DNA from: JTS-RE9 sp964649195
GTDB lineage: Bacteria > Planctomycetota > Phycisphaerae > Phycisphaerales > Phycisphaeraceae
Reading direction: 5' to 3'
Assembly (NCBI GenBank): GCA_964649195.1
Contig: CAZYPK010000059.1
Location: 1-26,664 of the forward strand
Length of the DNA: 26,664 nt
Of this stretch, positions 1-6,978 are shown one piece after another. The notes beneath the pieces were generated by a model that saw only the letters and a program-made list of their open reading frames with translations, was not told where the DNA came from and ran no database searches. Both the position numbers and the translations under genes were made by a program. The stretch's first letter is position 1. Every line of letters begins with the position of its first letter.

Positions 1-330
1 AGGGGGGAAAGTTCCGAGTTCCGAGTTCCGGGTTCCGAGTTGAAAGGCAAGGGGAGAATGGCCAATGGCCATTGCAAAATGCAAATTGCAAAATGGCGGA
101 GAAGGCGCGTTTTCCGTTGCCTTCCATTTTGCATTTTGCAATTTGCAATGGTCATTGGATATTTTCTTCCCTTCGTGCCTTAATGCCTTCCTCCTCCTTG
201 CCTTTCAACTCGGAACCCGGAACCCGGAACTCGGAACTTGTCCTCCTCCTTGCCTTTCAACTCGGAACCCGGAACTCGGAACTCGGAACTTCCCCCCTTG
301 CCTTTCAACTCGGAACTCGGAACTTTTCAT
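1..330. repeat. Nested palindrome built of heptanucleotide tandem repeats
   Basis: This block fills the space before hslV. The outer left arm (11-41) is a tandem array of GTTCCGA-type heptamers. Inside it lies TTGAAAGGCAAGG, then a GCAAAAT/GCAAATT heptamer array (57-97). The right half mirrors this order: inverted GCAAAAT array (124-158), then CCTTGCCTTTCAA plus GGAACTC/GGAACCC arrays. The right outer unit occurs three times (about 197-243, 248-291, 297-324). The whole region could fold into a large cruciform or hairpin. It has no plausible coding content, although open frames run through it by chance. Confidence 0.85.
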
Positions 331-344
331 CCCCCCCTTCCTGC

Positions 345-350
345 TACACT
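345..350 (+). promoter_or_regulatory. -10-like box of hslV, leaderless arrangement
   Basis: TACACT lies exactly 6 nt before the hslV ATG and there is no Shine-Dalgarno sequence. A -10 box at this distance puts the transcript start at or next to the start codon. The same geometry recurs at seven other genes here. No clear -35 box is visible; that region lies in the GGAACTC repeat array. Confidence 0.55.
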
Positions 351-356
351 CCCGGC

Positions 357-923
357 ATGACACGCGACAGCAGCGACAACACGTTTCACGCCACGACGAT
401 CCTCACCGTCCGCCGGGGCGAACGGGTGGCGATGGCGGGCGATGGCCAGGTCACGATGGGCAACATCGTGGCCAAGAACGACGCGGTCAAGGTGCGCAAG
501 CTCGAGGCCATCGGCGCCGCCGGCGCCGGGGTGCTCGTCGGTTTTGCCGGGGCCGCGGCGGACGCCTTCTCGCTGCTGGAAAAGTTCGAGGCGAAGCTGA
601 AGGACTCACCGCAGAACATCAAGAAGGCCGCCATCGAGCTGGCCAAGCTCTGGCGGACCGACCGCATGTTGCGCCGCCTGGAAAGCCTGCTGGCGGTGGC
701 GGACCGTTCGTGCAGCCTGATCATCTCCGGCTCAGGCGATGTGATCGAACCGACCGACGGCATCGTGGGCATCGGGTCCGGCGGCAGCTTCGCCGTCGCG
801 GCGGCCCGCGCGCTGCTGGCTCACACTGAACAAACCCCCGTGCAGATCGTCGAGAACGCCATGGCCGTCGCCGGTGATCTTTGCATCTACACCAACCGAT
901 CCATCACGGCGATTGAACTGTAG
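357..923 (+). CDS. hslV: ATP-dependent protease subunit HslV (ClpQ)
   Basis: HslV is the proteasome-like threonine peptidase that works with the HslU ATPase to degrade unfolded cytoplasmic proteins. The 188-residue product matches the family along its whole length: TTILTVRRG at the mature N-terminus, AGDGQVT, GFAGAAADAF, ELAKLWRTDRMLRRLE and GDLCIYTN near the end. The catalytic Thr is residue 13, so a 12-residue propeptide must be removed, as in many bacterial HslV proteins. I chose the ATG at 357 over the longer open frame because the upstream part is repeat DNA and a -10 box sits 6 nt before this ATG. No hslU is present in the window. A MITE-like element begins 9 nt after the stop codon. 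Confidence 0.95.
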   Translation: MTRDSSDNTFHATTILTVRRGERVAMAGDGQVTMGNIVAKNDAVKVRKLEAIGAAGAGVLVGFAGAAADAFSLLEKFEAKLKDSPQNIKKAAIELAKLWRTDRMLRRLESLLAVADRSCSLIISGSGDVIEPTDGIVGIGSGGSFAVAAARALLAHTEQTPVQIVENAMAVAGDLCIYTNRSITAIEL

Positions 924-931
924 AAACCGAC

Positions 932-1151
932 CAGGGTCGTTTAATTCTCGGCACCTACTCTTGTCGGAAGTTCCAAATGACAAATTTCAAACTCCAAACA
1001 AGTTCCAAAGAACAAAAAAACGCCATCAAACAAAATCCGGATTCGGATCGGTTTTTCTTGGTTTGGCTCGCTTTTGAATTTGTTTGAGATTTGGGTTTTG
1101 TGATTTGGAGCTTTTGCTTTCGGTGATGGAACGGAGAATTAAACGGCCCTG
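932..1151 (+). mobile_element. MITE-like element A, copy 1 (220 bp)
   Basis: A non-coding 220-bp unit with terminal inverted repeats CAGGGTCGTTTAATTCTC and (complement of the right end) CAGGGCCGTTTAATTCTC. It is flanked by near-identical 10-bp direct repeats, AGAAACCGAC (922-931) and AGAGACCGAC (1152-1161). The interior is AT-rich and largely built of heptamers, of the form NNNCAAA on the left and TTTGNNN on the right, which can pair with each other. Copies 2 (2886-3105) and 3 (12833-13049) share the design. It encodes no transposase, so mobilisation in trans is inferred. Confidence 0.8.
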
Positions 1152-1174
1152 AGAGACCGACCTTCGCAAACCCC

Positions 1175-2812
1175 TCAACCGGCAACCTTCCACTTCACCC
1201 GACCCGCTTCGATCCGCTTCCACAGCGGGCCATCCGTTCTCACATAAATCACAAACGGCAGCGCATCGGGCCAGTCCATCGGCTTCGCATGGACGCGAAT
1301 CCATTCATACACCGGATGCAGCTTCCGCGTCGTGTCATTCATCGCCTCCATCTCATCCGCATGAATGATCACCACCTCCGGAGGCTGCGTTTCAAACATC
1401 CGCAGCACCCGACCGCTCAACTCCTCCACCAGCGGCCCCTTCATCGCATGAGCGTTGTAAAACACCCCGGCAGGCGGCCTCCGCCTGGGCAGCACGTAAA
1501 ACGCAGGCTGGTAATCCCAGACGTACAGCGTCTCCTCCGGCAGCAGCGCCTGATCAATCGCGGCGGCCACCCGCTTCACCTTGGGGTAATGAAACCCGTA
1601 ACCCGCCCGCTCCCAGGCCGTCGTCGAAGAGGTCAGTTGATGCACCACGCCCGCCAGCAGCGCGAGTATGCACGCGATGGAAATCGCAACCTTCCCCCGC
1701 ACCGCGTTTCTTCTTTCGCAACACCGGTCGAGCAGGGCGAACGCCCCGGCCGCTCCCGCCGTCAGTACCGGCAGATAGACCAGGTAGTAATGCGGGTACC
1801 CCCGGCCAGGCGAGGTGACCAGAAAAAACACGCCCGAAAAATAGGCCAGCCAGAGCAGCCAGGCCCGGCGCGACTCAGGCTTGAACAGGCCGGTGAGGGC
1901 GATGAAGCCGGCCAGAAGCAGCGGCAGGATGATGAGGAGAAAGCCCGGAAAAACGCGGCGGGGGATCAGCCCGTTGCTGAAGTTCCACCACATCACCTTC
2001 AGGCTGTGGATGAACCCGCCATCGGGGTCCTCCACGCCGGCGTAGAACTTGTTGTAGGTGAACAGGGCGTCGTAGAACATTTTCAGCCGGCCGGTCGCGG
2101 CGAAGTAGGCGAACATGCCCGCCCAGGTCGCCGCGCCGACCGCCGCGATGATGAGCACCTGAATGAAGCGGCGTTTCCGCTCGCCCGGTTCGGTTGTGTG
2201 GGTGAACAGATGCACCAGCGCGAAAGCCGCGGCGACGATGACCGTCGGCTGCTTCACCTGCGAGGCCAGCATCAGCGCGGCGCCGATCCCCAGGCAACGC
2301 CAGACCTGGAGCGAACGACCATCCAGTTTCAGAAACAGGGCGAACGCCCAGATCAGGCAGACGTTGATGAAGCACTCAGGCATCGGCTGATGGGCGTGCA
2401 TGTTCACATCGTTGGAAACCAGCGCCCAGCAGATGGCGGCGAATCCGCCCGCCGTCGCCGACCCGCCCAGCGAACGGGCGGCCACATAAACCCCGGCCAG
2501 CGTCGCCAGCGTGAAGGTGATGTTCAGAAGCAGCACCGCAGGCGGACCGTACCCCGCGAGGCGATTGGCGATGCCATAGACGATCAGAAACGCAGGCGGC
2601 TTGTGCTCGAACAGGTCCGAGTAAAGCTCCCGGCCTTCGAACATCTCGTGCCCGATCACCGTGTAAAGCATCACATCCCGGGCGATGGGCCGATCCGCGG
2701 TGATCAGTTTCAAGGCGATGGCGATGATGACGCCCAGGGCAAGGAGAAACCAGGCGCCGCGCCAAGGGCGGGCGATGAGGTTCGATGATGTGGCCACAGA
2801 CGAATCAATCAT
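1175..2812 (-). CDS. GT-C type membrane glycosyltransferase (GT39/ArnT-like)
   Basis: A 545-residue polytopic membrane protein, probably a lipid-linked-sugar glycosyltransferase of the GT-C fold. After one transmembrane segment (about 21-38) it has a loop with R45-D46 followed by the HEMFEG-x4-YSDLFEHKPPAFL region, the usual position of the catalytic acid in GT39/ArnT-type enzymes. Around ten further hydrophobic segments follow up to about residue 390, then a soluble C-terminal domain of about 150 residues. The donor and acceptor cannot be told from sequence; envelope glycan or protein glycosylation is likely. The gene stands alone, bracketed by inverted copies 1 and 2 of element A. The start is the ATG at 2812; no convincing Shine-Dalgarno was found. 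Confidence 0.75.
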   Translation of the reverse strand: MIDSSVATSSNLIARPWRGAWFLLALGVIIAIALKLITADRPIARDVMLYTVIGHEMFEGRELYSDLFEHKPPAFLIVYGIANRLAGYGPPAVLLLNITFTLATLAGVYVAARSLGGSATAGGFAAICWALVSNDVNMHAHQPMPECFINVCLIWAFALFLKLDGRSLQVWRCLGIGAALMLASQVKQPTVIVAAAFALVHLFTHTTEPGERKRRFIQVLIIAAVGAATWAGMFAYFAATGRLKMFYDALFTYNKFYAGVEDPDGGFIHSLKVMWWNFSNGLIPRRVFPGFLLIILPLLLAGFIALTGLFKPESRRAWLLWLAYFSGVFFLVTSPGRGYPHYYLVYLPVLTAGAAGAFALLDRCCERRNAVRGKVAISIACILALLAGVVHQLTSSTTAWERAGYGFHYPKVKRVAAAIDQALLPEETLYVWDYQPAFYVLPRRRPPAGVFYNAHAMKGPLVEELSGRVLRMFETQPPEVVIIHADEMEAMNDTTRKLHPVYEWIRVHAKPMDWPDALPFVIYVRTDGPLWKRIEAGRVKWKVAG

Positions 2813-2841
2813 GGAGGATCGACAATCGATGAATCGTGAAA

Positions 2842-2870
2842 TTATTTAGCCGTTCGCCTTGGCGAACGGA
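2842..2870. repeat. Palindromic hairpin, TTATTTAGCCG family, copy 1
   Basis: The palindrome CGTTCGCCTTGGCGAACG, led in by TTATTTAGC, can form a near-perfect hairpin. The same unit, lead included, occurs in the opposite orientation at 19801-19829, so it is a dispersed intergenic repeat resembling REP sequences. Confidence 0.75.
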
Positions 2871-2885
2871 GTCACACGGACCGTG

Positions 2886-3105
2886 CAGGCCCGTTTAATT
2901 CTCCGCTCCATCACCGGAAGCAAAAGCTCCAAATCACAAACATTCAAATCTCAAACAAACTCGAAAGCGAGCCGAACCGGGCAAAACCGATCCGAATCCG
3001 GATTCTGTTTGATTGCGTTTTTTGGTTCTTGGAGCTTGTTTGGAGTTTGACAATTTGTCATTTGGAACTTCCGACAGAGTGGGTGCCGAGAATGAAACGA
3101 CCCTG
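2886..3105 (-). mobile_element. MITE-like element A, copy 2 (220 bp)
   Basis: The same length as copy 1 and matching it over most positions in the opposite orientation. Ends are CAGGCCCGTTTAATTCTC and (complement of the right end) CAGGGTCGTTTCATTCTC. The flanking 10-mers ACGGACCGTG (2876-2885) and GCGGACCGTC (3106-3115) agree at 8 of 10 positions, consistent with a decayed target-site duplication. It lies between the glycosyltransferase gene and the phosphorylase gene. No coding capacity. Confidence 0.8.
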
Positions 3106-3209
3106 GCGGACCGTCAAACACCTCATGCACCCGCACCGCGTCACCGTTATCATCGGCCCGATCAGGCGGACGCATCGATCCGTTCACGCACCAGACAGGA
3201 GCATGGCCA

Positions 3210-4166
3210 ATGCCCGCAGGCAGCGAACCCGTTCATATCGGACTCATCGGCGGCTCAGGCCTGGGCGAAGCGCTGGGCGCCGAGCAGGGCAGCGTCGTGA
3301 ACATCGATACGCCCTTTGGCGCACCCAGTTCACCCATCGTGCAGACGCAGTGGCACGGCGTGGATGTCTCCATCCTGCAACGGCATGGTCCGGGCCACCT
3401 GCTTTCACCCACGCGGATTCCGGTGCGGGCCAACATCTTCGCCCTGAAAAAACTGGGCGTGACCCACATCGTCGCCAGCGGCGCCACCGGCAGCCTGCGC
3501 GAACAGATCAAGCCCGGCGATGTGGTGATCGCCGACCAGGTGATCGACAAAACCTACAGGCGTGTCAACACGTTCTACGAAAAGGCCGCGGTCCACGTGG
3601 AGATGGCCCAGCCGTTCTGCCCGGTGATGAGGCAATGGCTCCTCGCCGCCGCTTCGCGGCTTCGCGCCGAAAAAAGTGAATCCACCATCCACGAAAAGGC
3701 CACCTACATCTGCATGGAAGGCCCCGCGTTCTCCACCCAAGCCGAATCCCACATGCACCGGGGCTGGGGTTCCGGGGGTTCCGGGGGCTCCGGGGGCTCC
3801 GGGGGCTGGGGCGGCGACCTCATCGGCATGACCGCGATGCCCGAAGCGAAGCTCGCCAGGGAAGCCGAACTCGCCTACGCCCTGGTCGCACTGCCAACGG
3901 ATTACGACTGCTGGCGACCGCACGATGAATCCGCCGCCCCGATGGACCTGCTCACCGAAATCATCGGCAACCTCAAACGCGCCACCGCCGCCGGCATCGA
4001 ACTCATCAAGACGGCGCTCAAGGATGTCACGATGCTTCAGACGCAGCGCAGCCCCGCACACGACGCGCTGAAACTCGCCATCTGGTCGGACAAGAAAATG
4101 ATCGATGCGGAAGAGGTGAAGAAACTGGGCGTGCTGTGGGGGAGATATTTTGAACGGGATTCCTGA
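3210..4166 (+). CDS. mtnP: S-methyl-5'-thioadenosine / purine nucleoside phosphorylase
   Basis: A 318-residue nucleoside phosphorylase of the MTAP/PNP family, which cleaves methylthioadenosine or a purine nucleoside with phosphate for purine and methionine salvage. Signatures are IGLIGGSGL near the N-terminus, the phosphate-loop RHGPGH at 59-64, NIFALKKLGV, GATGSL, MEGPAFST at 169-176, and DLIGMTAMPEAKLAREAELAYA from 203. The oddity is a run GSGGSGGSGGSGG at about 187-199 between HMHRGWG and GGDLIGMT. Relatives as I recall them run straight from R-x-W-G into the D-x-IGMT motif, so this is an in-frame repeat expansion of about 15 residues beside the active site. The start follows AGGAG with good spacing. 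MtnP and PNP activity cannot be separated by eye. Confidence 0.85.
   Translation: MPAGSEPVHIGLIGGSGLGEALGAEQGSVVNIDTPFGAPSSPIVQTQWHGVDVSILQRHGPGHLLSPTRIPVRANIFALKKLGVTHIVASGATGSLREQIKPGDVVIADQVIDKTYRRVNTFYEKAAVHVEMAQPFCPVMRQWLLAAASRLRAEKSESTIHEKATYICMEGPAFSTQAESHMHRGWGSGGSGGSGGSGGWGGDLIGMTAMPEAKLAREAELAYALVALPTDYDCWRPHDESAAPMDLLTEIIGNLKRATAAGIELIKTALKDVTMLQTQRSPAHDALKLAIWSDKKMIDAEEVKKLGVLWGRYFERDS
3768..3811 (+). repeat. Intragenic 9-bp G-rich tandem repeat
   Basis: About four copies of TCCGGGGGC/T lie inside mtnP, in frame, coding Gly-Ser-Gly. Five runs of four or more G on the coding strand could form a G-quadruplex. Similar CCGGGGG arrays lie before nfu (6478-6532) and fliS (18269-18309), so this is a dispersed repeat that has entered a gene. 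Confidence 0.85.
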
Positions 4167-4206
4167 ACAACCTCACGTCCAAGCCGCTTGCGGCGTGGCA
4201 ATCCCC
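4163..4206 (-). repeat. Hairpin repeat D (GCCGCAAGCGGC core), copy 1
   Basis: A 44-bp unit around the palindrome GCCGCTTGCGGC; read on the minus strand it runs from GGGGATTGCCAC to GAGGTTGTTCAG. It overlaps the last bases of mtnP. Copies lie at 5364-5411 and 18114-18158, so copies 1 and 2 sit inverted on either side of the DUF3592-like gene. Function unknown; it could form a small stem-loop. Confidence 0.75.
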
Positions 4207-4280
4207 TGGTTCACGGTATATCGGAGATTATTCGGAAATCCCAGGCGTTTTTTCCTGCTTTCCTGTCTTCCTTATGGAAA

Positions 4281-4358
4281 CAGAAACACCCGCCAGTGCC
4301 GTCGATGTTGACTCGTTCGAGACGGGTTCAACGGTTCGACCTTTAGCGGGTGTCTCTG
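4281..4358. ncRNA. Long nested stem-loop, possible structured RNA or terminator-like fold
   Basis: In the 283-bp space between the convergent mtnP and DUF3592-like genes, CAGAAACACCCGC (4281-4293) pairs with 4346-4358 over 13 positions with one mismatch. Inside, GTCGA (4301-4305) pairs with TCGAC (4336-4340), GTTGA (4307-4311) with TCAAC (4328-4332), and CTC/GAG closes a short loop. A second near-palindrome around GGTACC follows at 4368-4382. There is no T-run, so it is not a standard intrinsic terminator. I do not recognise a known RNA family; strand is undetermined. Confidence 0.35.
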
Positions 4359-4449
4359 AGGGAAGTATCGGCGGTACCGTCGGGCGGAGTCAAGAAGAAA
4401 CATGTCTCATCATCAAAACCCATCGCCGCGTTTCGTGAAAAACAATGGA

Positions 4450-5343
4450 TCACTTCGCCTCGATGACCGTTGATTTTTCGACGGCATTCCGCTCAAGGTC
4501 CGCGCATCGACGGCTTGTTTTCATGAGCGTCCGGGCATCCGCGACAACGACGGCGGCCGGGAAGAGCCAGGCGACGATCATGAGAACTCTGATCCACGGC
4601 GTGGCTGTCGCGACGAAGAGCGGAACGATGAAGAAGAAGGCCATGTAGCAGAGAAAGACCGGGCCGCCGATGCGTCCCCGGCCCAGCCACCAGTACACGG
4701 ACACCGCCAGGCCGACGGCGCCAAGAAAAAAACAGTAGATCCACGGTGCGATCGCATCACCATCCTGAATGCCGATGCGACTGATGTGGATCGTGACGAT
4801 GGCCGCGGTGGTGAGCAAGGCAAAAGCAGCGGCGCCGATCCGGTTGGCCGCCCCGTCTGATCGAACTGTTGCGGTCTGCTTCACAACCGGCGGCACCGGA
4901 AACCACGCTTTGGGAGCGGATGAACGCACGGCGATCTCGATGATCGCATTCAACGGCGAGCGTTTGTATTCGCTTTCGTTGACGGAACGGGTCACTTCAA
5001 AAAGGCGGTCATCCACGCGGTAGCGCAGGGTCAGCTTCCACGTCTGTCCGCCGGTGCCGCCGCCCCATATTTTGTGTTGCCGATGGATCACGACGGCTTG
5101 GATTCGTCTGCCGCTTTTCAGGGCCCTCGTGCGGTTGACGGTCTCCGCGAGCATGTATCCGTATGCCGCCACGCAGGCGAGCCCGGCGATGACGTAAAGA
5201 CTCAAGGCAATGCCGTGGTGAAGGGCATCGGGCAGCGGCAGCAACGAAGAAATGAAAGCCGCCAACATGACGATGCCGACCGTCAACCCTGTCCATCGCA
5301 GCAGGGGATGATGAGCGTTCTCGATGGCGGCCTGGTCGTGCAT
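4450..5343 (-). CDS. DUF3592-like membrane protein
   Basis: A product of about 297 residues, starting at MHDQAAIENAH. Two transmembrane segments near the N-terminus (about 20-40 and 48-66) precede a soluble domain with SGRRIQAVVI and TWKLTLRYRVDDRLFEVTRSV, which resembles the DUF3592 beta-rich extracytoplasmic domain. Four further hydrophobic segments follow, and the C-terminus is basic. Function unknown. A TTG 39 nt upstream could extend the frame, but that region overlaps hairpin repeat D, so I prefer this ATG. The gene is convergent with mtnP and bracketed by two inverted copies of repeat D. Confidence 0.65.
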   Translation of the reverse strand: MHDQAAIENAHHPLLRWTGLTVGIVMLAAFISSLLPLPDALHHGIALSLYVIAGLACVAAYGYMLAETVNRTRALKSGRRIQAVVIHRQHKIWGGGTGGQTWKLTLRYRVDDRLFEVTRSVNESEYKRSPLNAIIEIAVRSSAPKAWFPVPPVVKQTATVRSDGAANRIGAAAFALLTTAAIVTIHISRIGIQDGDAIAPWIYCFFLGAVGLAVSVYWWLGRGRIGGPVFLCYMAFFFIVPLFVATATPWIRVLMIVAWLFPAAVVVADARTLMKTSRRCADLERNAVEKSTVIEAK

Positions 5344-5363
5344 GGCGATGTGCGCCGTGAACA

Positions 5364-5411
5364 GGGGACTGCTACGCCGCAAGCGGCTTGGACGCGGGGT
5401 TATTCAGGAGT
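5364..5411 (+). repeat. Hairpin repeat D, copy 2
   Basis: The same core as at 4163-4206 but in the opposite orientation: GGGGACTGCTACGCCGC, then AAGCGGCTTGGACG, then GGGTTATTCAG. It lies just upstream of the DUF3592-like gene. A short stretch of the AAATCTC heptamer family follows at about 5455-5475. Confidence 0.7.
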
Positions 5412-5471
5412 TCCATTGGGGATTTGGCTGGGTTGTTTTGAATTTCGTGCTTCGGATTTCAAATCTCAAAT

Positions 5472-5696
5472 CTACATCTTCTCCCCGCCTTCATCACTTC
5501 TGCCGCCGTTGCCCGGCAGTTCCCCCTTGGCCTTCTGGTCCGCCAGTTCCCGGCGGTTGATCTTGACCTCGCGCGGGAAGTCAAAGGAGAGTCGCACCTT
5601 GTCGCCATGCACGGCAACAACGCGGATCACCCCCAGCGGGTTGGCGGGGTCGCCGATGACGATTTCTTCGTTGACGCGGCGGGTCAGAGCGAGCAT
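5472..5696 (-). CDS. csrA: Carbon storage regulator CsrA (translational regulator)
   Basis: CsrA binds GGA motifs in mRNA leaders to repress or activate translation, commonly of flagellin and central metabolism genes. The 74-residue product starts MLALTRRVNEEIVIGD and contains GVIRVVAVHGDKVRLSFDFP and REVKINRREL, the family core of about 55 residues. The C-terminal tail of about 20 residues is Gly- and Lys-rich and poorly conserved. A GGAG sequence lies about 8 nt before the ATG. With fliS elsewhere in the window this supports a motile organism, but the two genes are not linked and no fliW is visible here. Confidence 0.93.
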   Translation of the reverse strand: MLALTRRVNEEIVIGDPANPLGVIRVVAVHGDKVRLSFDFPREVKINRRELADQKAKGELPGNGGRSDEGGEKM

Positions 5697-5828
5697 GGAC
5701 GAACTCCGGCAGTCCTTGGCCGCAATGCCCGGGCGTTCGATTCGCGGGTGATCACACGATCATCACGGCGTCGAGCCAGACCCCAGGGCATTGTCAGCGC
5801 CACCTTGCGCTAGGTCGTGCGAATCAAA

Positions 5829-5967
5829 GGTCAGAAGTCAGAGGTCAGAGGTCAGACAGCGGGAACCGCTCGTGGGGGGAAGTTTTCCGGTTGAATGAAC
5901 GTGAAAAGATACACGATAAAACGCAGTTGCCGCTTCGCTGATTTCTGACCTCTGACTTCTGATCTTT
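5829..5967. repeat. Palindrome with TCAGAGG heptamer arms
   Basis: Four tandem TCAGAAG/TCAGAGG heptamers (5831-5857) face an inverted array (5944-5965), making a stem of about 20 bp around a loop of about 85 bp. The 509-bp gap 5697-6205 between csrA and nfu otherwise shows only a partial palindrome near 5748-5766. I see no gene in it. Confidence 0.8.
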
Positions 5968-6205
5968 CGGTCATCGACCACCGCCATCGACAGCGACTTT
6001 ATCGCTTTCGACTTATCAGATGTTCGACTTGACCGAAAACAGCCTTCAAAGGCTCGAACGCACACCATCAGGGCACACGAAGAGAAAAAACCTTCGTGAA
6101 AAATATCGGAGCAAACCGCATGACAAAGCCTGGCAGCACGGATCATCGATCGATGTTCGCAATGCCTGGCTCAAGCGGCCCCGACCCACCATCCCTGACG
6201 CGGGT

Positions 6206-6472
6206 TCAATGGACCTGTTCAACAGCCACGATTTCCGGGACTCGTTCCCGGACGTTGCGCTCGATGCCCATTTGCAGGGTCATCGAACTGGAAGGGCAGC
6301 CCACGCAGGCCCCCTTGAAGCGAACCCGTGCGACGCCCGCGGCAGTCACTTCCACCAGTTCCACATCGCCGCCGTCATCCTGAATCGCGGGGCGGATGAG
6401 GTTGAGCACCTTGGAGACGCGCTCGTAAACCGAGGGCGAAGGTGTGCTGGATGTGGCGGTGTCCTGAGTCAT
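6206..6472 (-). CDS. NifU C-terminal domain Fe-S scaffold protein (Nfu type)
   Basis: An 88-residue stand-alone NifU C-terminal domain, a carrier or scaffold that hands Fe-S clusters to target enzymes. Visible features are VLNLIRPAIQDDGGDVELVEV, then VRFKGACVGCPSSSMTL with the cluster-binding C-x2-C, then a C-terminal helix ending PEIVAVEQVH. I take the ATG at 6472, after GGAAAG. The same frame stays open for 35 codons upstream, but that part is the G-rich 9-10-bp repeat and is Pro/Gly-rich, unlike the family. No isc or suf genes are adjacent. Confidence 0.88.
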   Translation of the reverse strand: MTQDTATSSTPSPSVYERVSKVLNLIRPAIQDDGGDVELVEVTAAGVARVRFKGACVGCPSSSMTLQMGIERNVRERVPEIVAVEQVH

Positions 6473-6477
6473 GGGGC

Positions 6478-6532
6478 TTTCCGGGGGGCCGGGACTTCCG
6501 GGGGCTTCCGGGGGCTTCCGGGGGGCATATCC
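6478..6532. repeat. CCGGGGG-type tandem repeat before nfu
   Basis: About five imperfect units of TTCCGGGGGC (10 bp) lie directly before the nfu start codon, so the leader of that transcript would be C-rich. The repeat is related to those in mtnP and before fliS. Confidence 0.75.
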
Positions 6533-6633
6533 GGGAACGGATTCAGCGAAAGCGACGGTTGCATCGGCAACAGTCACATCCTTGTGGCTGATAACATGAT
6601 AGCCGCGATCAGGCCGGATGCCAAGTTCGCCGG

Positions 6634-6702
6634 TTGCCTTTGGCAGGGTAAAAGCATATGACCTATTTTTTTAGCCATATGTTTTTACCCTGTTGCCTTT
6701 GG
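6634..6702. mobile_element. 49-bp miniature element with perfect 10-bp target duplication
   Basis: The element (6644-6692) consists almost wholly of two inverted arms, CAGGGTAAAAGCATATG and the complement of CATATGTTTTTACCCTG (16 of 17 positions pair), around a 15-bp T-rich centre. It is flanked by the exact direct repeat TTGCCTTTGG at 6634-6643 and 6693-6702. The CAGGG ends and the 10-bp duplication are the same as for element A, suggesting the same unseen transposase. It lies upstream of nfu. Confidence 0.8.
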
Positions 6703-6756
6703 GTGCATGTTGTCCGGTGCCACGCCGCAAGCGGCGGAAGAGATGCGGGAGGCGGA

Positions 6757-6791
6757 AATGAAAAAGGCGATGATTCGTAAGAATCATCGCC
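6757..6791 (-). terminator. Strong intrinsic terminator, minus strand
   Basis: On the minus strand, GGCGATGATTC pairs with GAATCATCGCC around a TTAC loop (11 bp, perfect) and is followed directly by five T and a T-rich stretch. It lies about 260 nt beyond the end of the HDOD gene and directly after the structured region 6792-6956, so it probably ends an independent RNA or a long 3' UTR. Confidence 0.85.
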
Positions 6792-6960
6792 CGGAGGGAA
6801 AAGAGAGACGCCAATGTATCGGGCCTTCGCGCTTGCGCACGTTGGCCGCCCTGGGCCTCTTTGGTGAAGCTTTCGCCTCACCCGGTTGCGACGGCCTTTC
6901 GCCAACGGCACTCCCCCGACCCGGTCGGAATGCCCTTGACGCCTCGGAAGGCCATCGTCC
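6792..6960 (-). ncRNA. Orphan structured RNA candidate with GNRA hairpin
   Basis: Read on the minus strand, this non-coding stretch holds a chain of stems: GCCT-TCCG-AGGC extended by GAT/GTC (6938-6956); GGCATTCC with GGAGTGCC (6907-6934, 8 bp, one G-U); CGTTGGC with GCCAACG (6840-6907) enclosing a hairpin capped by a GAAA tetraloop (6863-6882); and GCGC-AA-GCGC (6829-6838). The strong terminator at 6757-6791 follows. This looks like a small RNA or a structured 3' UTR. I could not match it to tmRNA, SRP, RNase P, 6S or a riboswitch class that I know. Confidence 0.45.
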
Positions 6961-6978
6961 CTTACCCCGAAAACCGGA

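Noticed and set aside
1..330. Tandem repeats that might be read as a CRISPR array
   Set aside because: Units are 7 bp with no unique spacers, and no cas gene is present.
72..356. N-terminal extension of hslV by about 95 codons
   Set aside because: It is coded entirely by repeat DNA. HslV family length and the -10 box both support the ATG at 357.
1289..2788. Open frame of about 500 codons on the plus strand opposite the glycosyltransferase gene
   Set aside because: Arg/Gln/His-rich translation typical of an antisense shadow in GC-rich DNA; the minus-strand frame has clear membrane segments.
932..3105. A composite transposon carrying the glycosyltransferase gene
   Set aside because: Element A copies 1 and 2 each have their own separate 10-bp flanking repeats, so independent insertions explain the layout; mobility as a unit is only a possibility.
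4301..4345. tRNA-like GGTTCGACC near the stem-loop
   Set aside because: No acceptor stem, D-arm or anticodon arm can be drawn; it is part of a nested hairpin.
6436..6577. N-terminal extension of the Nfu-type protein (Pro/Gly-rich)
   Set aside because: It lies in the CCGGGGG repeat and is not seen in the family; the internal ATG at 6472 gives a normal domain.
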